A DNA stretch of 64,000 bases from a virus: the IMG/VR virus record IMGVR_UViG_3300023257_000007, positions 248,001 to 312,000 of that record; one strand, written 5' to 3'. Below are positions 51,205-58,779 of the stretch, one piece after another. Made by a program: the position numbers and the translations under genes. Each line of letters starts with the position of its first letter. Position 1 is the first letter of the stretch. The notes beneath the pieces are model-generated. The model made no database searches, had not been told where the DNA came from, and saw only the letters and a program-made list of their open reading frames with translations.

Positions 51205-51537
51205 TTAATTTATTTTTTGTAATGGTACGTCATCAGTTGACATAGGTCCTAATTCACCGTTATGTTTGTCATCATAACCTGTTTCTAATAAATGATGCCC
51301 TGTATATACATTTTGTATTGTACCGAAAAATCCTTTGTGATCAAAATGAATTCTATGTGTTACCTTTATTATTTGATCTCTATTAAATTTTACAGTTTCT
51401 TGTAATGATATAGACCATACCAATGTGCCTGCTGGTACTACTCTTAATTCACCAATTTTAGCAATTGGATCTTTCATATCGGGTACATATGTCTGACATA
51501 TTGGTAATATTGGTAATGGTTTTTTATGTTGTAAATT
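51205..51537 (-). CDS. Hypothetical beta-rich protein
   Basis: 110 residues from ATG 51537 (MNLQHKKPLPILPICQTYVP); an in-frame start at 51567 is possible. LRVVPAGTLVWSISLQETVK, KVTHRIHFDHKGFFGTIQNV. Ends TDDVPLQKIN. Not recognised. Confidence 0.66.
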   Translation of the reverse strand, partial: NLQHKKPLPILPICQTYVPDMKDPIAKIGELRVVPAGTLVWSISLQETVKFNRDQIIKVTHRIHFDHKGFFGTIQNVYTGHHLLETGYDDKHNGELGPMSTDDVPLQKIN

Positions 51538-51573
51538 CATTTCTTTATTTTTTATGTTCAATAACAATTTATT

Positions 51574-51936
51574 TTATTCATCCTTAACCCTTTCCAATTT
51601 TAATTTTCTCTGTTTTCTTAATAAAGCCTTTTTATATTTTTCATAATCATTTCTATTAACAGTTTGATTATAAAAATTACCATATTCTTCACTTATTAAG
51701 TCTTCTTTAAAAATAACATACAAAAGCATTACATAATTATCTTCAAGTATACCAATTACTTCACCCTTTTTTGAAAGTTTATCTACATATTTTTCAAATA
51801 ATTCTACATCTATATCAATCAAAACATTGCGAATATTTTCTAAATCATCTATTAAAGGTTGATTCCAATTATCCAAAGTCATTTTGTTTTTTGAATGATT
51901 AATGAACTTATCTAAAATTTCTTTACTGTTTACCAT
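51574..51936 (-). CDS. Small protein with tail 2
   Basis: 120 residues from ATG 51936 (MVNSKEILDKFINHSKNKMT); 51945 is also possible. Helical, ends ALLRKQRKLKLERVKDE. The C-terminal 15 residues match those of 39069-39401, although the bodies differ. Confidence 0.74.
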   Translation of the reverse strand: MVNSKEILDKFINHSKNKMTLDNWNQPLIDDLENIRNVLIDIDVELFEKYVDKLSKKGEVIGILEDNYVMLLYVIFKEDLISEEYGNFYNQTVNRNDYEKYKKALLRKQRKLKLERVKDE

Positions 51937-51951
51937 TTTTAACATTTACGT

Positions 51952-52068
51952 TTATTCATCAAATACACCTAATCTTTTAAGTATTTTAAATTCTATTTCA
52001 TGTAAATTAAAAAGATCTATTAGATTTTCAATCTTTTTCTTCGCATTATTTAATTTACATCCAACCAT
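51952..52068 (-). CDS. Mini-protein
   Basis: 38 residues: MVGCKLNNAKKKIENLIDLF, then NLHEIEFKILKRLGVFDE. The LKRLGV near the end resembles a tail followed by three more residues. Two bases before the stop of 52070-52399. Could be a relic. Confidence 0.45.
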   Translation of the reverse strand: MVGCKLNNAKKKIENLIDLFNLHEIEFKILKRLGVFDE

Positions 52069-52069
52069 C

Positions 52070-52399
52070 TTATTCTAAAATTGTATCAACTTCTTCAATA
52101 CGCCAATCTTCAAAACGACCAAATTTAAAAGGTATGTCTTCATTTTCATATATTTTATCCCATTCGGCTTTTTCTTTATCTTTATGTTCTTTCATTGCTT
52201 TTTCGGCACCTTCTTTAGTCTTATGAATACTCATAGTTACATAACCACTTTCTTCTGTCATTGGATTATAAAGAAATTCATATAATTTAATATTATCTTT
52301 CATCCAATTAGCACCATCAATAACAAGTTGTTTAAGTTCATTAATATCTATGTCATAGACATCATTTGCTCTTTTTTCTGCGTATTCTTCTAATTTCAT
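52070..52399 (-). CDS. Hypothetical protein
   Basis: 109 residues: MKLEEYAEKRANDVYDIDIN, KLYEFLYNPMTEESGYVTMS, IHKTKEGAEKAMKEHKDKE. Looks like a small 'phage accessory' domain with a Y-V-T-M-S-I-x-x-T strand. No head or tail. ATGA overlap with the next gene. Confidence 0.68.
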   Translation of the reverse strand: MKLEEYAEKRANDVYDIDINELKQLVIDGANWMKDNIKLYEFLYNPMTEESGYVTMSIHKTKEGAEKAMKEHKDKEKAEWDKIYENEDIPFKFGRFEDWRIEEVDTILE

Positions 52400-52608
52400 A
52401 TTTTTTCTAATTTTTTCATTGGATAAGATACATCAAAGTAAAATTTACCACAATCAACATCACCAAGATCTATTAAAGGTGAATAATTATCACATTTTTG
52501 ATCTCTGAAATCTTGATCTAATACTTCTTTAGACCAAAAAATTCCTAATTGATAGCAAATATATTTACCATTTTCATTTCCACCATGTTCGCAATTAATA
52601 CATTTCAT
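52396..52608 (-). CDS. Small zinc-binding-type protein
   Basis: 70 residues. MKCINCEHGGNENGKYICYQ and DQKCDNYSPL provide a CxxC pair and two further Cys, plus a DCGKFYFD segment. Overlaps both neighbours. Confidence 0.68.
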   Translation of the reverse strand: MKCINCEHGGNENGKYICYQLGIFWSKEVLDQDFRDQKCDNYSPLIDLGDVDCGKFYFDVSYPMKKLEKI

Positions 52609-53060
52609 TATAATTCAGTTTGATTTTTCTTTAAATTTTTATTTTCTTCTTTCAATTTCTTATTTTCTTTTACAAGATTTTCTTGTTTTTGTTTTTCTTC
52701 TTTTTCTTTTTCTTTCTTACTCTCCAAAAAATTTTGAACACCTTTTGTATTTTGCATTTCAAATACTTTATCCAAACAATCTTCAGTATTCTCTGAAGCT
52801 TCAGAACCATCTTTAACATCATAATAATCAAATTTATTATATGTATACCATTGATCACCATCAATACCTAAAACCCAAAAACCTTTCCCTTTTTCTGGTT
52901 TTTCCCATCTAATAGTAGATTCTTGAATCTCACTCCTATAATATGTTGGTATTAAATACATATATACTGGTATTAATGCAGCTAAAGCTATACTAGTCAA
53001 AAATGTTGTTATTCCTCCATTCCAATACCACCATTTTCCAAATTTCGTTTTTTTACTCAT
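52608..53060 (-). CDS. Membrane protein with coiled coil
   Basis: 150 residues. One membrane segment (TTFLTSIALAALIPVYMYLI, about 18-37), an outer or inner domain with GFWVLGIDGDQWYTYNKFDY, then a long Lys/Glu coiled coil to the end (KENKKLKEENKNLKKNQTEL). No head or tail. Confidence 0.72.
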   Translation of the reverse strand: MSKKTKFGKWWYWNGGITTFLTSIALAALIPVYMYLIPTYYRSEIQESTIRWEKPEKGKGFWVLGIDGDQWYTYNKFDYYDVKDGSEASENTEDCLDKVFEMQNTKGVQNFLESKKEKEKEEKQKQENLVKENKKLKEENKNLKKNQTEL

Positions 53061-53079
53061 TTTTTTTATTTATTTTAAT

Positions 53080-53412
53080 TTATATTAATCCTAATTTATA
53101 ACCATCAAAGAAATATTGTAAATCATGTTCTTCAATAAATTCATCAAACCACCTCAATATATGTCCTGGATGATTAATCCGAGTTAAATCTATAGCATTT
53201 GTTCTACCAGAAGATTCAAAACAAGAAACTGTATGTTTTTCATCAACGAACAAAACAAGTGGAAAGTACTTTCTACTTAACAATGGTTTAACAAATAATG
53301 ATCGCCACAAATGTGTATGTTCATATTTCATATGATCAAACCATTTAAGAATATTTAAAAGTTCTTCATTATTTTCAATGACTACATTTAATATATGTCT
53401 TGATTCTTTCAT
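53080..53412 (-). CDS. Small tailed protein
   Basis: 110 residues: MKESRHILNVVIENNEELLN, FPLVLFVDEKHTVSCFESSG, WFDEFIEEHDLQYFF, ends DGYKLGLI. Overlaps the Pth2 gene by one base. Not recognised. Confidence 0.76.
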   Translation of the reverse strand: MKESRHILNVVIENNEELLNILKWFDHMKYEHTHLWRSLFVKPLLSRKYFPLVLFVDEKHTVSCFESSGRTNAIDLTRINHPGHILRWFDEFIEEHDLQYFFDGYKLGLI

Positions 53413-53807
53413 TATAATAATTTTAAATGACCTGTTATTTTATCAATCTTATCTGCTCTATAAGGACCAATTGCAATACAAGTTTTAGTAGCAACACCAT
53501 CAAATTCAGTTAAACCTGCATCAGTTATCAATACACAAGGCATATTATTTACTTCTGCAAGTCTATATAGTTCTAAGAGTTCTTCTTCACTATCACAAGA
53601 CACACATATCTTAGTAAAATTACCATTTAACCATTTATCCCAATATGAACCTGATTCAAACTTAAAATTATATTCATTTTCAGATTTTTGCATAGCGTTC
53701 AAAATTACAGCCAGTGAGGCGTGACTACCTTGGGCTATTTCCTTACCCCGCCTCATTTTCAAGTCTTTGCGCATTACTATTACTTGTTTTACTTTATAAT
53801 CACTCAT
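53412..53807 (-). CDS. pth2: Peptidyl-tRNA hydrolase, Pth2 type
   Basis: 131 residues. KQVIVMRKDLKMRRGKEIAQ, GSHASL, CVLITDAGLTEFDG, TCIAIGPYRADKIDKITGHL match the archaeal/eukaryotic Pth2 family, including the QGSHA and DAGLTE signatures. Releases peptides from peptidyl-tRNA. Full length for the family. Ends TGHLKLL, the family's own end, though similar to the tail. Confidence 0.85.
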   Translation of the reverse strand: MSDYKVKQVIVMRKDLKMRRGKEIAQGSHASLAVILNAMQKSENEYNFKFESGSYWDKWLNGNFTKICVSCDSEEELLELYRLAEVNNMPCVLITDAGLTEFDGVATKTCIAIGPYRADKIDKITGHLKLL

Positions 53808-53821
53808 CTTCTTCTAATTCT

Positions 53822-54174
53822 TTATAATACTCCTAATTTAATCGAATCAATTATTTCTCTTATTAATTTACATGCTTCAATAAGACCTGCCTCTAGTGCT
53901 TCTTCGTAGGTTTTATATTCACCTACTACATCTGTTGGATAACTAGAACCATTATCACTTTGTTCACCTATTTTATAACCATATTTAGTACAATTAAATT
54001 GAGCATTAACATCTAATTTGTATTTTTTTCTTTAAATATATGATATTTTTCCATGATTCTTTCAACAATTAATTCTCTTAACTCATAATAACTAATTTGT
54101 AATTTTTTGTCTTCAATTGTGAGTAAATCTTCCCATGTTGTTGCTTCTCTTAAGGCTTTTTTCATATTTTCCAT
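53822..54174 (-). pseudogene. Tailed protein, frameshifted in a run of seven A
   Basis: From ATG 54174: MENMKKALREATTWEDLLTI, IVERIMEKYHIFKEK, then a stop at 54013. At the run 54023-54029 (T on plus strand) the other frame continues KYKLDVNAQFNCTKYGYKIG, YEEALEAGLIEACKLI, tail DSIKLGVL, stop 53822. Joined it gives about 116 residues resembling a known type of small phage protein ending YEEALEAGLxEA. One indel is the only defect. Confidence 0.66.
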
Positions 54175-54225
54175 TTTTTCATTTGTTTTTATTCTTATTT
54201 AGAATCATTCCAAATAAGATCATTT

Positions 54226-54882
54226 TTATTTTCTAATTCTTTCTATTTTATATTTTCTAAGTTTTCTTACAGTTTTCTTATTATGGGTTTCAATTTGTTC
54301 TGGAGTAAAACCAATCCATAAATCAACATCTACAGGAATTAAAATACCTTCTAATTGAGACCAATTATCACATGATAAATATTTTAAACTTTTAGGTAAT
54401 TTTGGTAACCTTTTAATTGGATTATCATAACATTGTAAATCTTCTAAATCTTCTGGTAATACTGGTAATTCTTTCAATAAATTTGTATCACAATATAAAT
54501 ATTTAAGTGTTTTTGGTAAATCAGGTAATTCAGTTAATTCATTTTCATAACAATATAAATGTGCTAAATCTTCTTTTAATTCAGGTAACTTTTTTAAATC
54601 TTTTCTCTCAAACACATCTTTAGCTAATGAACCATATTTTTCAATCAATTCAACAGCTCCTTCAAGTTCTTTTATCAATACATTAAATTGTGTTTCATTC
54701 CTAATACTTTTATATTTATTGTAATATACTTTAAACATATCATCATATTCTTTAAATTTAACATACAATATAAAATAATAATATACATTGATGTGTATTT
54801 TTTCAATATATTCAATATATTCAAAAAGTTTATTAAAATTATCTGTATTATATTTATGTCTCACCCTTTCCAATTTACTCAT
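54226..54882 (-). CDS. Divergent LRR protein with tail 2
   Basis: 218 residues. Starts MSKLERVRHKYNTDN, which contains the tail 2 motif KLERV. A helical N-terminal domain (residues 1-95), four diverged LPELxxxLxxLxC repeats, ends VRKLRKYKIERIRK (tail 2). Unlike the other LRR genes it lacks head, WFWKENPD cap and KMGLY tail. Confidence 0.78.
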   Translation of the reverse strand: MSKLERVRHKYNTDNFNKLFEYIEYIEKIHINVYYYFILYVKFKEYDDMFKVYYNKYKSIRNETQFNVLIKELEGAVELIEKYGSLAKDVFERKDLKKLPELKEDLAHLYCYENELTELPDLPKTLKYLYCDTNLLKELPVLPEDLEDLQCYDNPIKRLPKLPKSLKYLSCDNWSQLEGILIPVDVDLWIGFTPEQIETHNKKTVRKLRKYKIERIRK

Positions 54883-54887
54883 AAGGT

Positions 54888-55226
54888 TTAATCACTCATC
54901 TTCAGGTTTTTCTTCACTAAGAAATTTATTGCTAAATTTATTAATTTAGAATTATAATTTTTAAATTGTTCTAATACTAACTTATTTATTTCTTCAGTTT
55001 GATGTTTATCTATAACATTAATTTCAATCATTCCATATTCAAAATTATATCTAATGTAGTAATTAACAAAATAATTAATTATTACATTACCTAATTCTAA
55101 ATTATAAAGATTAGCATTAGTTTCTTTAGTTACTTTATAACTTTCTTTATTAAGAGATTTTATAATCTCCTTTAATAAATCTTTTTCTAAATTTTTCATT
55201 TCCGTTTGTTTATTCATTTTATTCAT
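54888..55226 (-). CDS. Hypothetical protein
   Basis: 112 residues: MNKMNKQTEMKNLEKDLLKE, then VIINYFVNYYIRYNFEYGMI, ends VKKNLKMSD. Helix-strand-helix. No tail. Not recognised. Confidence 0.68.
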   Translation of the reverse strand: MNKMNKQTEMKNLEKDLLKEIIKSLNKESYKVTKETNANLYNLELGNVIINYFVNYYIRYNFEYGMIEINVIDKHQTEEINKLVLEQFKNYNSKLINLAINFLVKKNLKMSD

Positions 55227-55380
55227 TATTTTTTAAATACTCATTTACACATTCTGATAAAGACTCAGATTCAAATTTAACAACAAATTCACCTAATTCT
55301 CTTGAATAATGTATTTGGTTATTAATGGTTAAAGATTGATATAACACCAATATTTGACCTTCGTTTTCATTAGTACACAT
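55219..55380 (-). CDS. Small acidic protein
   Basis: 53 residues from ATG 55380: MCTNENEGQILVLYQSLTIN, REL then GEFVVKFESES, ends NEYLKNNE. Overlaps both neighbours by a few bases. Function unknown. Confidence 0.6.
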   Translation of the reverse strand: MCTNENEGQILVLYQSLTINNQIHYSRELGEFVVKFESESLSECVNEYLKNNE

Positions 55381-55636
55381 ATTTTATATCTATTGGTTCA
55401 AAGACACTAAATTGCCAACAATATTGACCTTCTGGTGGATTAAAACCATAATTATCATGAGGTTTTCCTCTTGGTTCGTATTCTACTTCTAATAATACAT
55501 TACCATAACTATCTCCAAAATCATCTGGTGATAAATAAGTGTGTCTATAGTTAAAAGTTACTCCCCATAATACTCCTTCTTGTTGTATTTTATCCCAATT
55601 TTCTTGTGTTGTTCTGTGATAAAATTTATAACTCAT
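55370..55636 (-). CDS. Small ADP-ribosyltransferase / phosphotransferase-like protein
   Basis: 88 residues from ATG 55636 (MSYKFYHRTTQENWDKIQQE); an in-frame start at 55660 is possible. FYHRTT, then I-x-x-EGVLWG, HTYLSP, GNVLLEVEYEPRG and CWQFSVFEPIDIKYV give the His, Tyr and closing strand order of compact ART-like folds. No head or tail. Confidence 0.66.
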   Translation of the reverse strand: MSYKFYHRTTQENWDKIQQEGVLWGVTFNYRHTYLSPDDFGDSYGNVLLEVEYEPRGKPHDNYGFNPPEGQYCWQFSVFEPIDIKYVY

Positions 55637-55666
55637 TATAATATAACTTTTAAAGTTCAAAATTAT

Positions 55667-55891
55667 TTAAACTTCTTCTTCATTTGCTTCTCGAAAATTA
55701 TTTGTATGATACATACCAATAATTTTACCGGTTTTTAAATCTCCTAATATACAATGACCTGGCGCTTGTGGAACTTCTCCAAAAAATATAAATAATTTCT
55801 CACCAAATAAATCTTTGTAATATTTTTCGTATGTTTCATCTGTGCAAGTAGTTCTATCAAAAACTACAAACGCGTTTTGTCTAATCTTCAT
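55667..55891 (-). CDS. Hypothetical protein
   Basis: 74 residues: MKIRQNAFVVFDRTTCTDET, KLFIFFGEVPQAPGHCILGD, LKTGKIIGMYHTNNFREA. Beta-barrel-like small protein with a GHCIL strand. Not recognised. Confidence 0.68.
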   Translation of the reverse strand: MKIRQNAFVVFDRTTCTDETYEKYYKDLFGEKLFIFFGEVPQAPGHCILGDLKTGKIIGMYHTNNFREANEEEV

Positions 55892-56295
55892 TTTCTTCTT
55901 CTCTTTTTATTAATGTATAACCTACCGTATATCCTTTATGATATACGTTTCTTTCTCTTTCATTTGAAACAATTACAAAAGCATTTGAATCCATATCTGG
56001 TTCAAATTCTTGGTTGAAACCAGTCTTCAAAAAAGTATCATCTCGATCTATTAAATTTATATTGATAATATCTGTTCTTCTTTTAGGATATATAGGCACA
56101 TTAAATTCATATTCTGAATTACCTTTATATATGATCAATGTATCTTGGTCTTTAAATTTACTAATTATAGAATCTCTACATTTCTCAATATATTCTCCAT
56201 ATGCGTCACGTCCCAAACATGCACAATTTACTAATTATTTTAAGATCATTATATATTTCATTTGCAATTTTCTCTCTTAATTCTTTTTCATCCAT
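55881..56295 (-). pseudogene. Hypothetical protein, probable frameshift
   Basis: From ATG 56295, MDEKELREKIANEIYNDLKI runs on to a stop just after 56220. The other frame then reads NCACLGRDAYGEYIEKCRDS to 55881 without an ATG of its own (only a TTG at 56216). A single indel near 56235 would give one protein of about 137 residues ending KREEENED. Confidence 0.55.
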
Positions 56296-56311
56296 ATTAT
56301 TCTTAGTTTTA

Positions 56312-56431
56312 TTATTTATACCAAAAAGCTGTTACATCCTGATAACTTGTAATGATAAAATCATCCTCAGGATTTTCAATCATTCCTTTTATTTTTGATT
56401 CAGTTATACAAAAAGTAAATTTCATATTCAT
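56312..56431 (-). CDS. Mini-protein
   Basis: 39 residues: MNMKFTFCITESKIKGMIEN, PEDDFIITSYQDVTAFWYK. Beta-rich, no recognised family. Confidence 0.5.
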   Translation of the reverse strand: MNMKFTFCITESKIKGMIENPEDDFIITSYQDVTAFWYK

Positions 56432-56458
56432 CGTGGCAATATTTTCTCATATTTTGGT

Positions 56459-56602
56459 TCATAATACTATCCAACTTAATAGTAAATAAATAATTGCTGA
56501 TGCACCAAACGAAAAGAATGTTAAAAATATAAATATAAATCTATATATCCAAGCATCTACATTTGTCTCACTTCCTAAGTGTTCACATAATCCTGTAATC
56601 AT
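56459..56602 (-). CDS. PspC-like membrane mini-protein
   Basis: 47 residues: MITGLCEHLGSETNVDAWIY, RFIFIFLTFFSFGASA, IIYLLLSWIVL. The order G-(L/V)-C-x-x-LG, VD-x-x-x-(Y/V)-R, glycine-poor membrane helix, IY-x-L-x-W-I matches the single-domain PspC family (phage-shock membrane regulators). Confidence 0.62.
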   Translation of the reverse strand: MITGLCEHLGSETNVDAWIYRFIFIFLTFFSFGASAIIYLLLSWIVL

Positions 56603-56604
56603 AA

Positions 56605-57135
56605 TTAATCTCCTTTTTTAAAATGTTTTTTTATTTTATTAATTGTATATTCAGACAAAATCCATGGAAATGTATATCCACTTTCTTTTTCTAATTTATC
56701 TGATTTTTCGTTTAAAAATCTTTCATTGCCTGGTATTTCTACAAAATATTTAATATCTTCATAATTAAAGTTTGAAACTACACCTGAACAAACATCCCAT
56801 TTTGAATATTGTGTCCTGAGTTTTATTTCTCCAAGAACGGGATTCAACTCAACCAATTTTTCATAATGAAAATCAGCAACTCTAACATCATTTAAATGAT
56901 ATGGTGATATATTAAATAATTCTGGAAAAGTTTTCCAATCTCCGCATATGTTTATATCTAAATATTCTGAATAGTCTTGAGCGGGTTTTTGCTCTATATT
57001 CTCAATTCCAAAACAAACCCACACATCACCATTATGGTATTCAGTTATTTTTTCTAATATTGATGTACCAATTTCTATTCTATCTTCTACTGATTTTGTA
57101 TAACCAAAATCACAGGCACCTGATTTTTTATTCAA
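56605..57135 (-). CDS. Hypothetical protein
   Basis: 176 residues: MNKKSGACDFGYTKSVEDRI, VWVCFGIENIEQKPAQDYSE, ADFHYEKLVELNPVLGEIKL, ends KKHFKKGD. No head or tail. Not recognised. Confidence 0.7.
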   Translation of the reverse strand: MNKKSGACDFGYTKSVEDRIEIGTSILEKITEYHNGDVWVCFGIENIEQKPAQDYSEYLDINICGDWKTFPELFNISPYHLNDVRVADFHYEKLVELNPVLGEIKLRTQYSKWDVCSGVVSNFNYEDIKYFVEIPGNERFLNEKSDKLEKESGYTFPWILSEYTINKIKKHFKKGD

Positions 57136-57211
57136 TTTTTATAATATTCTTTTTTGTGGTTATGTCTTTTTCAACTATAAACAGTAAACTGTTTTAAAAA
57201 ATATACATTTT

Positions 57212-58408
57212 TTAATTTGAACCAATAGTTATTAATTCTGGATGAACAGCACACCCTCTATCCCATTTAAATTCTGGGACTACTTTTTTTAATATATTAT
57301 ATGATGCGTTTAAATCAGCATTTATTAATATGTTTTCTTTACTTTTAAACATACCCCTTGAAACCCTTTTACCACAATATTCTTTATGTTTTTTTAATTC
57401 TTCACCATCAATAAAAGAACATTTACTTGTGAAACTTTCTTCATTTAATTTAACATTCAAACCTTCTTTTAATGCTTTATATTCAATCATTTGAATTAAT
57501 TTATAAAAAGGTATTTGAACAAAATTTTGATTATTCTTCTTACCCATATTTACATTTTGTTTCCAACTTTTATTATAACCAATAATTATTGTATTTAAAT
57601 CATTTTTTAAACAAAAATCAACCAAATATTTAGATGCATTATGTAAGTAATTATTTATTTTATTATTTCTTTTTTCAGTTAATAAATATAACCTTTTACT
57701 TATAAAAGTTTTCTTTGGTAATTTTGATTGTAATTTAGACAACTTTTTATTATAATATTGATTAATTGATTTTAATGGTCTACCGTTAATGATTATAGGT
57801 TTTACAACCTTTTCATTTGAAGTTATAGCCATTAAATTATTTACACCTAAATCAACACTACAATATTTACTATTGTCTAACTTTAAAGGTTTTTCATCAT
57901 ATTTATATACTATATTTATTTTATATTTTTTTGTTTTAAGTGGTTTTACCTGAACCTCAATTATTTTTTTACTTTTATTTTGAAATGGTAATTTAATACC
58001 TGTTTTATATAATTCTATATAACCTTCCTTTTCAAGATTTTTAGTTTTTACAGCATTATCCACCAAAATGGCTGTAAATTTACTATTTTTAGGTAAATAT
58101 TTAGGTAAATTTGGTTTACCAGTAAATCTATTTGGATTCTTTTTCCATTCTTTCATAGCGTTAAAAAAACTTTTCCAATTTGCATTAAGTATTCTTAGTG
58201 TTGGTCTAGCAATTCTAGATAATAAATCTTTATATTCTACGTGATCTTTCATAATGGTATACATATCATATACTGTAATATAATTACCATGATTAATAAA
58301 TTCCTGTCTGATAATGTAGTTAGCTTTATTGTAAAGATTTTTGGTTTTAACACAAATATCGTTTAAATTATTGTTATTTTTAATTATATGTGATTCAATT
58401 AAATACAA
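57212..58408 (-). CDS. tnpB: TnpB-family protein with rearranged RuvC site
   Basis: 398 residues. CSVDLGVNNLMAI holds the first Asp; INADLNASYNILKK the last. Where ordinary TnpB has I-E-x-L, this has IIIGYNKSWKQNVNMGKKNN, QIPFYKLIQMIEYKAL, then LNEESFTSKCSFIDGEEL, the type in which the catalytic Glu sits in the later 'E-(S/E)-x-TS' segment. Only two Cys remain of the zinc ribbon. No TnpA nearby; a small hairpin AACAGT-AA-ACTGTT lies downstream at 57180-57193. Confidence 0.8.
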   Translation of the reverse strand: MYLIESHIIKNNNNLNDICVKTKNLYNKANYIIRQEFINHGNYITVYDMYTIMKDHVEYKDLLSRIARPTLRILNANWKSFFNAMKEWKKNPNRFTGKPNLPKYLPKNSKFTAILVDNAVKTKNLEKEGYIELYKTGIKLPFQNKSKKIIEVQVKPLKTKKYKINIVYKYDEKPLKLDNSKYCSVDLGVNNLMAITSNEKVVKPIIINGRPLKSINQYYNKKLSKLQSKLPKKTFISKRLYLLTEKRNNKINNYLHNASKYLVDFCLKNDLNTIIIGYNKSWKQNVNMGKKNNQNFVQIPFYKLIQMIEYKALKEGLNVKLNEESFTSKCSFIDGEELKKHKEYCGKRVSRGMFKSKENILINADLNASYNILKKVVPEFKWDRGCAVHPELITIGSN

Positions 58409-58473
58409 TTTGTGTAGAAATAATTTTTCTTTACACCTATATATTAAAAATAAAAAGTCAAGATAATATTTTT

Positions 58474-58535
58474 TATGGTTTTAATATCATTTATTACATA
58501 AATGTACCAAACGTACTATGGTTTTAATATCATTT
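58474..58535 (-). repeat. 19-base direct repeat pair
   Basis: TATGGTTTTAATATCATTT occurs at 58474-58492 and 58517-58535. One copy encodes N-D-I-K-T-I at the 3' end of 58487-58771, the other overlaps its stop and the spacer before tnpB. Confidence 0.75.
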
Positions 58536-58771
58536 TTATTAAATCCGTTAATTTTAATTCTACCTCCTGTTGTTTTAAATAATAATCCGTCTCCAAATAA
58601 ACCACCTTCAACTGTTATTTCAACAATATTTTTTATTAGAATAACTGTTTCGTTTATTGATATTAAATTACCATCTCTTTTTTTATAAATCACTTCTGAA
58701 TCAGTGATAGTTATGTGGTCAGGTCTTAATAAATTGCCTCCGCACCAAAATTGTGATTTGAATTTTTTCAT
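58487..58771 (-). CDS. PH-like domain protein
   Basis: 94 residues: MKKFKSQFWCGGNLLRPDHI, VEITVEGGLFGDGLLFKTTG, GRIKINGFNKNDIKTIVRLV. The strand pattern and closing helix resemble the bacterial PH-like (bPH) domain. No head or tail. Upstream of the tnpB gene. Confidence 0.58.
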   Translation of the reverse strand: MKKFKSQFWCGGNLLRPDHITITDSEVIYKKRDGNLISINETVILIKNIVEITVEGGLFGDGLLFKTTGGRIKINGFNKNDIKTIVRLVHLCNK

Positions 58772-58779
58772 ACTTAATT

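Noticed and set aside
53412-53807. Counting the end HLKLL of Pth2 as a KMGLL-type tail
   Set aside because: TGxLKLL is the normal C-terminus of the Pth2 family, so it is not evidence for the cassette tail.
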